Assembly: GCF_000499845.2 (NCBI RefSeq)
Contig: NC_023759.2
Coordinates: forward strand, 37,347,785-37,411,784
Length of the DNA: 64,000 nucleotides
Source: Phaseolus vulgaris
Lineage: Eukaryota > Streptophyta > Magnoliopsida > Fabales > Fabaceae
Direction of reading: 5' to 3'
Below are positions 24,879-36,303 of this stretch, piece by piece. Both the position numbers and the translations under genes were made by a program. The notes beneath the pieces were generated by a model that was not told where the DNA came from, did no database searches, and was given only the letters and a program-made list of their open reading frames with translations. The first letter of the stretch is position 1; each line of letters opens with the position of its first letter.

Positions 24879-26479
24879 TTTTATCTCTAAGTGGAATTGA
24901 TCATGCTAAGATATAAATGGGGCTTGGTTTTCTAACTAAATATTATTAAAAATATATACATATTATATGATGCATTATTTGTTCTGATAATTAATATTAT
25001 AAAAAGATAAAATTAAATATGTTTTTTTCTTATATTTTTAAGTAAAATTGATTTTCGTTTATAATTAAAATTTTAAATTTTATACAATGAAATAAATCTT
25101 TGATAATATAAGTTAATTTTTTTTTGTGATAAAAGACTTTCAATATAAAAAATTATATTATAATGTTAATGAGTCATTGTCTATATTAGCGATGAAAATT
25201 AACATTAAAACTAATTTTATTTTTTTTATATTCAAAATATATTATAATTAAAAAATAAATTTATTTTTTTAAATATTTGAGCCTTCATAATGCACAAAAA
25301 TGGCAACTTGGCCAACAACCCTAGATCTAGTTTGCATGGTTCAAAAAGTGCAACGTCAACTCGTAGCACTTGTCATTTTGTTATGTGTGAATGTTAGTTA
25401 CGTAGATAAGTTGGAGATCTAGTGGACAAATGGCAAATATCACAAGAACATGAAAAGTTCAACCACATTTCCCTAATCTACTTTGCATTTGAAGTAAAAC
25501 CTAATATTGTTTTATTCTTGAAGAAATGAAAACTCTTTATTTAGAAACCTTAAAACCTCTCAAGTTATCCTATCTATTAAACATTCTATAATATCAATCA
25601 ACATGACAATATTAATTAAATATTTAGTATTAATTATTACTCTGTATAAAAATAATGTTGATTTCAAATTTATAATATTTATTTTTTTCTTCCATAGAAT
25701 TTCTCTAACGTATTAGGTCATTAACTAATTTTACTTTGGTAATTAAAAACTAATGTCTTTAATTACAAATATATTTATCCATCGTTACCTCAACTCAGCT
25801 TAAGTAGTCTGAAAACCTACTTGAAACATATTAATTAAACACCTATATACAAAACATCACATTAGCCCTTAATTTTTTATTCTTCTAAAATTCCTTCACA
25901 TCAAAACTACGCAACGTTTTTGTTTTATTTTTTTTTATCAAAATCTTTTATTATCGTGAAAAACAAAAACAAGTTCCACATATGCTTTTGTTGTCGACTA
26001 ATTAATTTCCTTGACGTTAACCTATTCCATAATTGATGTAACATCAGTTGCAATTATTGATGGTTGTTCATATATTGACAAAAAGGGATCGAAATCACAA
26101 TCTATATTTAGATTATTTTATTTCCTTAATCCGACGTATGAGGGTTAATTGGGTTGACCTATTTAGCTTGGTCCCTATCCTTGGCTACTTTGACTTGTGT
26201 TTGCCTAGCAAGTAATGATAAAGCCCAATTTAATTAATACCATATGGTACAATTTTTAGTATACGTGTATAACCTTTTCTTCTTCAATTAGGATAATTAA
26301 AAGATAAAAAAATGGTGGAAGGTATGCTTTGGAAGGGTGTTGTGTGGTGACTGTCTTTTGGGTAATGTGACTAACAGTTGTACAAATCGACAATGACTCA
26401 ATAATTACTAGAAAAAGAATAAATTATTATACAATCAAATTCATTCGACAAATTTAAAATATTTAAAATAAGTCACTGT
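24879..26479. other. AT-rich intergenic DNA
   Basis: No exons or transposon ends were identified across 1.6 kb. Only simple AT-rich sequence is seen. Confidence 0.45.
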
Positions 26480-26489
26480 AATAATCGCC

Positions 26490-27486
26490 GGCTCAATTCC
26501 CTATCTAGCACCATTTACATCTTTATTTCCCTATCTAGCACCCTTTTGTTTTTATTTTCCTATCTAGCACCCTTTTCTTTTTATTTTCCTATCTTGCACT
26601 CTTTTATTTTTTATTTTCCTATCTAGCACCATTTTAAAAATAAATAAATAAATAATAAATTATTATTTTTTTAATAATTTTAATTTTGAATGCATTAAAA
26701 AATAAATATTTTTAATGTTTAAAATAATTATAAATATAATTAATGAATAAATAAATGAGTTTTTACAAAATAAAAATAAAAAATTAATAAATTAAAAATA
26801 TTTAGTTTAAAATTATTTTTTTTTACAAATGTTACACTTATTTTATTGTTGTTGTTTTTATTTTCTAGACTTATTTATTTTTGTATTTTTTTCTTCTCAT
26901 TTTTAAGCATTAAGTGTAATATTTGTATTAGTTTTTTTTAGAATTTTGCATTTAGGTAAACACTTCAATATTATTTATGTGTCCACTATTAATTAATACT
27001 AATTGACTTTGGTTTTTTTATAAATATGTCCTGTATTTTTTACTTGAAATTAACATGATTACATCATCAATAATAATCAAAATAAATAGTAATTTATGTT
27101 TATAGATTCAACTTTTATGTTGTTTTAAAGTTTAATTTTTTATTTTCTTCATTTTAAAAAAAATAATTTTAAACTAAACATTTTTAATTTATTACTTTTT
27201 TTTTATTTTGTAAAAACTCATTTATTTATTCATTAATTATATTTCTAATTATTTTAAACATTAAAAATATTTATTTTTTAATGATTCAAAATTAAAATTA
27301 TTAAAAAAAATAATAATTTATTATTTATTTATTTATTTTTAAAATGGTGCTAGATAGGGAAATAAAAAATAAAAGAGTGCTAGATAGGAAAATAAAAAGA
27401 AAAGAGTGCTAGATAGGGAAATAAAAAGAAAAGGGTGCTAGATAGGGAAATAAAGATGTAAATGGTACTAGATAGGGAATTGAGCC
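26490..27486. mobile_element. Foldback Mutator-like element with very long inverted repeats
   Basis: It starts GGCTCAATTCCCTATCTAGC and ends with the exact complement, flanked on both sides by the 10-bp duplication AATAATCGCC (26480-26489 and 27487-27496), a Mutator-type length. The arms run to about 26835 and from about 27145, leaving a central loop near 300 bp. The outer arm carries four to five tandem copies of a 35-40-bp unit containing CCTATCTAGCACC plus a T/A tract, mirrored in the other arm. There is no coding capacity. Transcription through it would give a hairpin with about 345 paired bases. Confidence 0.9.
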
Positions 27487-27496
27487 AATAATCGCC

Positions 27497-28014
27497 TGCG
27501 TTGAAATATTTTGAAATGATATCATGTTTTACCTTTTTAAATAACAAAAAGTTAAAATCGTTCTCTTATCTGGGTTACATTTCCTTTTTTCATAATTTTT
27601 TGTTGGAGTTCTTTCTTTCTTTCGTTACTAGACACTTCTTCTTATTGTGAGACTCTAACTTTTAATGGGTTATCATTTTCAAGAAGATATGCAGGTTAAA
27701 ACATGTTTTGCTTTTGCTACAACTATTCATGTTCTTTATTCCTTCTCGGTTATCTTTTTCAAAAATCAATGGAGTCATTATTGTCAGAAACAATTTCTAG
27801 AATTTTCTACAATTAAACAATGCCTAGTTCCTACAATTATAGAGAATCTAGGACTAAATCTTATTTCTCCATCCCCAAATGAAATAAACTACCACACTTA
27901 GAGCTTAAATATGAATTTGAATTTTTCTCTCCAAAACAAACTAAACTTTATTGATGAATTTTTTTCTAAACTAGGTAATAATGATTCTTCTTTTCAAGCT
28001 TGAGAAATATGTAA
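27497..28014. other. Intergenic DNA without clear features
   Basis: There is a 78-codon plus-strand frame at 27665-27901 without a recognisable domain or splice context. I do not call it a gene. Confidence 0.4.
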
Positions 28015-28017
28015 TAA

Positions 28018-28398
28018 CACTACAAGAAAATTATGAAATAAAAATCAATTTTTAGAGACAAAATATAATTAGTTGTTATAGTGACTAAATTAGAGACCAT
28101 TTTAGAGATTAAAAAAATTTTGGTTTCTAAATTAATTTATATTATTTTTAAATGGTTTCTAAATTGGTATATAATTAGCAACCAAGGTTTTTGCTATCAA
28201 ATTTAGAAACTAAATAATTGGTAGTTAAAACCTTGGTAGCTAATTAGATACCAATTTAGAAACCATTTAACAATAATAGAAACTAATTAGAAACCAATTT
28301 CTTTTTAGTTTCTAAAATAGTCTCTAATTTAGTTACTATAGCAACTAACTATTTTTTATCTCTAAAATTGGTTTCTATTTTATGTTTTTCTTGTAGTT
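28018..28398. mobile_element. CACTA-type MITE, copy 2
   Basis: It starts CACTACAAGAAAATTATG and ends with the complement except that the last base is T instead of G. It is flanked by TAA on both sides (28015-28017 and 28399-28401). The interior is self-complementary and similar to the copy at 5506-5820, about 65 bp longer. Confidence 0.85.
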
Positions 28399-28724
28399 TA
28401 ATAAGGTTCTTCCATGGATTAGACGGATTATAACACCTCAAATTGATGAAAGTGTTGTCAATGTGGATGTTGCTAAAAGTCATTGAGAATACTTGAAAAA
28501 AAGATTCTCAAAAGGAGATCATTTTTCGTATTTCATATTTTCTTTAAGAAGTGCATTCTATCAACCAGGGAGAAAGGAATGTTATACAATAATGTACTAA
28601 TATGAAAATCCTTTGAAAGAACATGTGTCTCAAAGACACGTACCAAGCTACATTTGTGACATTCTTTATAGTTGCGCTTTGTTCAATATTTCTATCCAAT
28701 ATAGAAAATCTGATTATGTTATGT

Positions 28725-29440
28725 CACTACTACATATATAATAATTAGTAACATAAAAAAAATGTTACTAAATCAAAGAAAATGTTACTAATAAGATTTA
28801 GTAACATTTTATCAAATGTAGCGAATATTCTATGTAACTAAAGACTTTTAGTAACATTTTTACATTTCAATAAATACATTTACAAACATGTCACTAAATA
28901 TTTTTAGTAACATTTATTTAATAAAAAGGTAACATTTTTAAAATATTACTAAATCTTTTTAGTAATATTTATTTAATAAAAAGTAACATTATAAAAATGT
29001 TACTACAAGTTTTTAGTAACTTTTTCTAATATAAAGGTGATATTTTAAAAATGTTGCTAAATATTTTAGTAATATTTTTTTTAAGAAAGTAACATTATAA
29101 AAATGTTTCTAACTATTTTTAGTAAATTTTTTTGTTAAAAAGATGACATTTTAAAAATGTTACTAAATCTTTTTAGTAATGTTTTTTAATACAACAGCAA
29201 CATTATAAAAATATTACTAAAAATTTTTAGTAACTTTTTTTAATAAATAAGTAACATTTTAAAAATGTTACTAAATCTTTTTAGTTATATATTTTTTTTA
29301 AAAAAATAACATTATAAAAATATTACTAAAAATTTTTAGTAACTTTTTTTTAATAAAGATGTAACATTTAAAAAATGTTTTTTTGTAATATTTTTTTAAT
29401 AAAAAAGTAACATTATAAAAATCTTTAGTAAATTTTTTTA
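28725..29440. mobile_element. CACTA element end with subterminal tandem array
   Basis: A CACTACTACATATATAATAA terminus starts at 28725. It is followed by about ten copies of a 53-56-bp unit centred on AAATGTTACTAAATCTTTTT AGTAACATTT-like palindromes (centres near 28848, 28912, 28961, 29013, 29067, 29119, 29173, 29227, 29281 and 29337). CACTA transposases bind arrays of short subterminal repeats, so this is probably one end of such an element. The same repeat family forms the ends of the 38061-40164 element. The opposite end was not found. Confidence 0.65.
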
Positions 29441-30242
29441 TTAGAAAATTATACAAATTACTTAAATTTAGATTTAGATTGTAAGATGTCAATTATGTTT
29501 AGATGTTTTTATTTTATAAACAAGCTAGTAATAAAAATCTATCAACACAAACGCCAATAATTTCAATGGATTTTCAATCGTTGAAAATGAATTTAGAAAT
29601 ATCTTGTCAATACATGTCACTTTTGTTTATCATCTAGCACACATAAACTTTCTAGTATGTAGACTAGAGTCTCACAATCACACAATCAGTTCATAGGAAT
29701 GACAATGACAGTCATTCACCAATGGGATCAAATTTGGTGACACTGGATTTGTGACATTATTCAGCAGATATCTAATTTGAAAGAAAAACAGAGGTAAATT
29801 AAAATATCAACTGAATTCAATGCAATACAGGATAAATACCAAGAATAGTTCTGAACCAACTAAACTCATAACATACATGTGCAGACATTTACTATAAGTT
29901 ATTTAGATATTCAAGAAAGAAACAATGACAAAAAATCTAAAATTACACACTTCAAATATAGCTTGTGACTAGTCAACAGTTTATCTCATCTCAAATCCTA
30001 AGAAAGACAAATGAAGTGTTGATAGTCAAAACAACTAATAGGGGGAGTATAGGTGGACGGTAGTTTTTTTTTTTTTTTTGCAGAATAAAGGGGTAATTTG
30101 TTTTTACTGTGTTGCTTGTTTTGAGCATTAGGAGAATCCTCACTTCCTGTTCTTGACAAGTACACTGTCTTTCTTAATGTCATACTAACAAAAAACTAAG
30201 AAAAAAGAACAACAAAGAATGCCTCATTGGCCTTCACTGGTC
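29441..30242. other. Non-coding interior of the presumed CACTA element
   Basis: No clear exons. A poly-T run of about 20 lies near 30062-30080. Confidence 0.35.
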
Positions 30243-30504
30243 ATAGATTGAGAAATGCACACAGTATCAAAGACATGGCATGAATCAATCAAATAGTGCT
30301 CTGTGATCAATCAAATAGTTGCACAACACAGAAGTGAGAGATGTACCCTTCTTACAAAAATATAAGAAACATTATAGATTGAGAAATGCACACAGTATTA
30401 AAGACATGGCAGGAATTAATCAAATAGTGCTCTGTGATCAATCAAATAGTTGCACAACACAGAAGTGAGAGATGTACCCTTCTTACAAAAATATAAGAAA
30501 CATT
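30243..30504. repeat. 131-bp tandem duplication
   Basis: Two adjacent copies (30243-30373 and 30374-30504) start ATAGATTGAGAAATGCACAC and differ at only a few positions by eye (for example ATGAATCAATC versus AGGAATTAATC). Near identity implies a recent local duplication. Each copy contains GATCAATCAAATAG once and a similar AATCAAATAG just before it. Confidence 0.9.
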
Positions 30505-30505
30505 A

Positions 30506-31159
30506 TAATACCAAATATTAACTACATTCAACTTATAACCAAAACTTGTACATTATTTTTTTCCTGTTATTTTCAAATTAGAATCCCAATTTCATTTTAA
30601 TAATTTCTGCTATCCTTTAATGCACACATTTGGTATACAGTTTAGTGAATGTATCTTTGTTTTTTCTCTACTTATTTAACTATGGTGTGAATGATGATGA
30701 TAACCAAATCTTGAATTAAAGAAAATTCTGTGAATAGGAGTGAGTAGGCAGGCATGGCACCATAAAAAGGTTCTAACAAGAAAAAGGGAAGTTTTGTCAT
30801 TCCTGTCAATGCTTTTAATTTGTCACTTAAATGAATGATTAATGTAAATGAAGCAACAATGTTATATTTCTGAGGCAAGCAAACCGTGGCTGCAGTAACT
30901 TCCTCCACATGGAAGGGCAATGTGACTCCAGGAGGCTATAGGTGGCCACATGTTTGTTCATATTTTCAAAATCATATGAAATACAATGATGTCACACTCA
31001 ATCAAATGCTAAAACTATTTGTTCGAGGTGTTTGATTCCAATAAAGCAATTGTAAAGAAGAAATCAAATTGAAAGAAGAAACTATGAAAACAAATAGATG
31101 GAACCATCATCAACTATAATAAAGAATATAAAAAAAATCTGATTACCTAATCATGAACT
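30506..31159. other. Non-coding sequence downstream of the spliced frame
   Basis: There is an 82-codon minus-strand frame at 30672-30920, but no family similarity or splice context was recognised. Confidence 0.35.
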
Positions 31160-32451
31160 TTAATTCGTCCCATCAAAATGAAGCTTTGGTTTACGTTCTC
31201 TTTTTCCAATCTGTTTCTTTTGAACACCACTGATTTCAATACTTGTGTTAGATGGAGTTCATTAACAAAACAATAATGAAACAAAATAAACATATAAAAC
31301 TATGATCTTATAATAAATTACAATAATAACTTTTCTTCTACTGTACTGAAATGTAGTTTTCCTCTTAGTCTGGTTGCTCTATTGAAATAAAGTTCTTTTT
31401 CCTGATTCAAATATCATAATTAAGTCAATCAATATTAAATTACTTAAAATAAAATAAAAAGACTTAGACTTACTTCATTTGTCATACACTTCCATGCTTT
31501 AAAAGCCTTTTTATGAACCTATTTTTTCAAAAGAAATGTTAATTACCAATGACTTCAAATAATTAAAATATCAATTTTTTTTAATTTCACTTACTCTTTT
31601 AACATTCTCTGAATCAACATTTATTTCTTTATAATTATTTTCAAATTCCTCCCTGTAATAATGGTTGTTAGTAACCAATAAATCAAAAGTACAAAATTAG
31701 AAACATATTTTAGATGACTATATTTACATGAAGAGTTCAATGGCAATGGATGGATGTTGGAGTGTCTTAAGATCTTTTTCAAGTGTGACAACTCCAACTG
31801 TAAGGTCTTCTGATTTCCTGGATAATAAAATAGTAGAATGTATTCCAAAACAAGATTAACAAAATTAATTAATAAATAATATAAAAACAAAATAAAGAAA
31901 AAATGTTATACAAGTTCACCCCTTAGCTAATTTCGTGTTAGTTTTCTCTGTTTTTCTCTTTTTGCTTCTAGGAGTGGCCTGACTTTGTTTCTACATTAAA
32001 GTAAACAAAATGTAATGTGTAATATCTAATTCAATAATAAGTTTAATGTAAAATTTAAATTATATACCTCAACAACAATTTCTTCTTGTAGATCTTGGGT
32101 CATTACTCCTGGAATACAACTTTGCAATTGAGTGAAAGCAGATTTGATGTTGTTTAAAAGATCAATTTTCATTGCTTCTACTTGCTGTTTTAGCTTGGCT
32201 TCCATCTCCTCTTGCATTTTTTCTTTTATCCTTTGAAGCTCAACTTGGGCATTTTTTTGAACTTCATCAACTAATTTTTGTATCTCAATTTGAGATTTTG
32301 ATCCCCACAAGTATGAAGGCACAACCCCTTTTCCATAGGTTTGTACATATTCATGTCGCTCTTTTCCAAAGACTTGGGAAAATACATCATCGAAAGTTGA
32401 ATTTTTATCTCGTTCTTCTGAACTAGAAGCAACTGCATCCTCAAGCTTTGA
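31160..32451 (-). CDS. Partial multi-exon gene, probably CACTA-associated (Transposase_24-like)
   Basis: Seven minus-strand exons join in phase with GT-AG introns: 32451-32068, 31990-31920, 31817-31728, 31652-31595, 31518-31474, 31401-31331 and 31241-31160 (stop). They total 801 nt, or 266 residues, without an internal stop. The first exon has an acceptor, so the start lies upstream and was not found. The protein reads FDDVFSQVFGKERHEYVQTYGKG, then a coiled coil (residues about 50-105, rich in K/E/Q with EEMEAKLKQQVEAMK), then a basic segment (PRSKKRKTEKT), then a tail ending KPKLHFDGTN. The GKERHEYVQTYG-plus-coiled-coil pattern resembles the C-terminal part of plant En/Spm Transposase_24 proteins. 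It lies 1.7 kb from a CACTA end. Alternatively it is an unrelated lineage-specific gene. Confidence 0.6.
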
Positions 32452-32599
32452 CTAAAACACCATGACCTTGCCTAAAAATAACCTCCCTATGTACCAATCA
32501 ATATGGCCAATGAATGTAAGTTATGCACAGTCATGCACCAAGTTGCAACATTCACTAAGGAATATTTTGCATGTGACATAAAATGACTAATTAAGAAAG

Positions 32600-34100
32600 A
32601 AAGAACACGTTGTATCAAGATCGAATCTTGAAAAGTAATAACATACTAGTTTATTTAAAATAATTATTTATAAAATAAAAATATAAAACTTATTTAAGAA
32701 ACAGATTAAAGAAAGAGTTAAAAAAATATTCTTATTTTATGTTATTAGAAATGGATTTTTTTTTGAAAAAATAAACACAAATAAATTTTTGTATAAATCT
32801 AGTGAATTTCTCCGTCCTTCAATTAGGAAAGAGGATAAAAGAAGGAAGAAACCGACCAAAAGCCACACCATAGCTTTCAATTAAAGCAATATAATTGATA
32901 TAAATATCTTTAAAATTATTAAACATGTTGTTCATCCTTTTCTAAATTCTTCTAAATATTGCTATCACTTTTAAATTTTAACTCTATGCTTTCGAGGTCC
33001 TCTATGTTTGTAAGGAAAAGTAACCTTTCAATTGTCAAAAGTAACCAAAAGTTAGAAATTACTTAAAGATGTTAAAAAAGTTAATTGATGGCAAAAAATT
33101 GATATTTGGAAATTGTAAATTGTATAAATTGAGATCTCTTATATCATGATAAGGTTATACACTATCTTTATAAAAGTTTGAACACTTAATTTTTGTGTTT
33201 GAAAAATAATGATCAATTCTTGTTTGAAAGTATTCTTAAAAAAAAAATCAAAATTATGTCAAATAACTAAGATTAAGAGAAAAGAAAACTAAAAGAGACA
33301 TATAACTATACCAACAAGGATAGCACAAATAAATATCTTTTCTACATTTTTATTTACAAATAGATTTGAGAAAATATTTAGAGAAATATTTTCAAATATT
33401 CTCTTCTAACCTTTTATGACTTCCTTGTGCCAACCTTCTTTTGCATATTCTTGCTAGTGTTTGTTAAGTTTTTAATCTTTATTTTCCCTCTCTTGTATTC
33501 TTATTGTAACTTGAAAATAGGTATAGGTTTTCTTTAGTTTAGGATGTAATCATATCTTCCAATAATCAAATATACCCGGTCATAGTCACTTCGAAGTGGT
33601 AAATTACTTTTTTTTTCCTCTTTTTTTAATTATCTTGACATTCATATTATGGTTACCTAAATGCAATTTGTTCTTATATTTATTCGATGACAACAGTGCA
33701 TGAGAATTTGAAAAATTAACCTTGACATCTTTAGCCAAAATACTCACATAATAACTCAACCTTACTTTGTTTGACCACAACTTCCTACCTGAAGATCATT
33801 TAACACTACTTTTAGAAAACACCAGAAATAATTACATTATAAATGACACATTTGCAATAGGAATGACCATAATCTCTTCTTAAACAGTAAAGGAACCCAC
33901 CACGACCCCATCCCATTTTTATATACTTTTATCTTTTATCATCCCAAAAGTCAAAATTATCCTCAACTTTCAAAACATTCAAATTCAATGCCTATTTGTG
34001 CAACCTTTCATACTATGAGCAACTTCTTAAATCTAAAATGTCATAATTACTTGAACTTCCATATTAAGAGACACAATCTTAAACGCCATGACTCTTCACC
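32600..34100. other. AT-rich intergenic DNA
   Basis: Nothing coding is recognised. The upstream start of the 31160-32451 gene could lie in the first few hundred bases, but I could not place it. Confidence 0.4.
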
Positions 34101-34124
34101 ACTCATCACTCCTACAGATTGGAG

Positions 34125-34440
34125 CAATTTACAGAGAGATCAAAAGAATCTTAGTCAAAGAAATAAGAATTTTCTTTCCTACCACTTCAAGACTCTTCAT
34201 CACTTGTCAGTTCTTGAATCAAAGGGTTAGTGTAGAAATAAAGTTGAGAGGATCTTGGTCAAAGAAATGTATATTTTCCTTCCTACAACTTCAAGACTCT
34301 TTATCACTTAACATTTCTTAAGGTTGAGGGACTAATTTACAGATAAGTTCAAAAGGATCTTGATAAAAAAAATGAAAATAATTTTTCTTAGACTCTTCAT
34401 CTACCAAACCCTTCGGTCTAGAGAGTTAGTATAAAGTATA
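34125..34440. repeat. Diverged tandem repeat, about 104-bp unit, three copies
   Basis: Three successive units contain, in order, (T/G)TACAGA-(G/T)A, AAGGATCTTGGTCAAAGAAAT-like, TTTCCTTCCTAC-ACTTCAAGACTC and TTCATCAC. They begin near 34129, 34232 and 34336. Divergence is substantial, so the array is old. The plus-strand frames at 33988-34321 are translated repeat. Confidence 0.65.
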
Positions 34441-35189
34441 TAAACTAAGATTTTCTATACTAAGAGACACTCTTAAAATCTTGAGTAACCAAGTAAATCT
34501 TGATCTTATACCACGACAACACACTCAACAAAATAATTATAGGGTTACCCCTTAACCAAAGGTTAACCTTGTATTTGGTACCCAATGAAGGTCAATACAT
34601 GTAAAAGCCCATTAAAATAATATAAATATGTAAAATTTTCAAAGTATGTATTATTCATTATTACATTATTATCTCATCTAACTTGAATGAAAGTTTTTTT
34701 CATTGACACTCTCCTATCCACTTTAAAGTGTACAAAAAAATGACATTTGAACCTACAAGAAAACATATTCTGACCTACTGTAAGAATACATACGAACCCA
34801 CAAGAAAATGACAACCTAATCTTGTACGAGGTTACTTAACTCTTGTAATAGCAGAAATTGTTACAATTATTTGATAAATAAATAAAATGATGAATGTAAA
34901 TGTAAATTTGACTTTTATATAGTTTTTAATTTAGTTTATAAAATATACTTTAAGGTAATTAAGGTCTTAGTTTTTAAATTAATTATAAAGTCACAAAATC
35001 TTTTAATTTTTATATCAATTATCTTATTTATATCATTAATCATATTATATTTTAAATTATTTTTTTAATCAAATTAAAATAAATAAATTAACATATATTT
35101 AAGGAAATTTCATGTTGATTAATGTAATAATTAAAATATATCAAAATATAATGTTAACATAATATAATAACTAATGTAAGTGGTATATA

Positions 35190-35600
35190 CAGTAAAAGAA
35201 AATTATTAAATAAAAACTAATTTTAGAGATAAAAATTAATTAATCATTATATTGACTAAATTATATATATTTTACAGACTACAAAAATGATTGATATCTA
35301 AAATAATTTTTATTATTAATAAAATTTATAAATTTGTTTTTAAATTGATATCTAATTAGATACTAAGGTTTTAACTATCAACTACTTTAGTTTCTAAAAT
35401 TGATAGCTAAAACATTGATATCTAATTAGATACCAATTAACTAATTATATATCAATTTAGAAACTAGTTTATAAATATAAAAATTAATTTAAATATCAAT
35501 AATTTTTTAGTCTATAAAATAATATATAATTTAGTAAATATAGTAATCAATTATTTTTTGTCTCTAAAAATGGTTTCTATCTAATAATTTTCTACTAGCT
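35190..35600. mobile_element. CACTA-type MITE, copy 3 (diverged)
   Basis: The sequence is similar throughout to copies 1 and 2 (AGAAAATTATTAAATAAAAAC at the left, TGGTTTCTATCTAATAATTTTCT at the right). It has decayed ends, and the target duplication is not recognisable. It is the oldest of the three copies. Confidence 0.7.
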
Positions 35601-35961
35601 ATAGTTAAAATAAATAATGTAAAAAAATAGAAATACAAGAAATAAAACTCTATGTTATGTAAAAATATTAATGAATTTAATAAAGGATAAAAATTAAATA
35701 TATTAAAAAGGTAAAAACTGATACATTTCGTAATCTTATTTAAAATAGCATTTTTTTTTAAAAAGATTTATAAACTATTTGAAAACTTGTTTAACAAACA
35801 TTACTAACTAATTTAGACAAGATTTTTTACTAATGAAAATGATTAAAAACTAATTGAAAGTGTTTGGCAAAGAATATCATAAAGATTACCAGGTATTATG
35901 GAACGTGCATATGCGTGTCTGTAATTAATAGGTTGATTCTTGCCACATACGTCAACTTAAG

Positions 35962-36294
35962 GGCTGTTTCTTCCTGCACCTCCATATATTCTTCTTCCAC
36001 CTCCATACATTTTTATATTTCCAAAAATACCCCTCTATAATATTTCGGATTATGTAATTCAGAAGTCTTTTTTCAAATTCGTAATTAGCTTCCGAATTAC
36101 ATAATCCGGAACCCTTTTTTCAGATGCATGATTAGTTTTCAGATTATATAATCTGGAAATTTTTTTTCAAATGCGTATCCGGATTACATAATCCGAAAAC
36201 TACTTTATGGGGTGACACAAGAAGGTTAAAAAGGTATTTTCACATTATGTATGGGGTGGCAGAAGAACCTATGGAGGTACAGGAAGAAAGAGTC
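35962..36294. mobile_element. Small MITE with imperfect inverted repeats
   Basis: The ends GGCTGTTTCTTCCTGCACC and the complement GACTCTTTCTTCCTGTACC form an imperfect inverted repeat. The flanks repeat CAACTTAAG (35953-35961 and 36295-36303). An 8- or 9-bp duplication fits a hAT or Mutator MITE. The interior has several copies of CGGATTATGTAATTCGG-like palindromes. Confidence 0.8.
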
Positions 36295-36303
36295 CAACTT
36301 AAG

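Noticed and set aside
27665..27901. 78-codon plus-strand frame as a small gene
   Set aside because: No recognisable domain, no supporting splice or promoter signals, and surrounded by transposon insertions; left uncalled.
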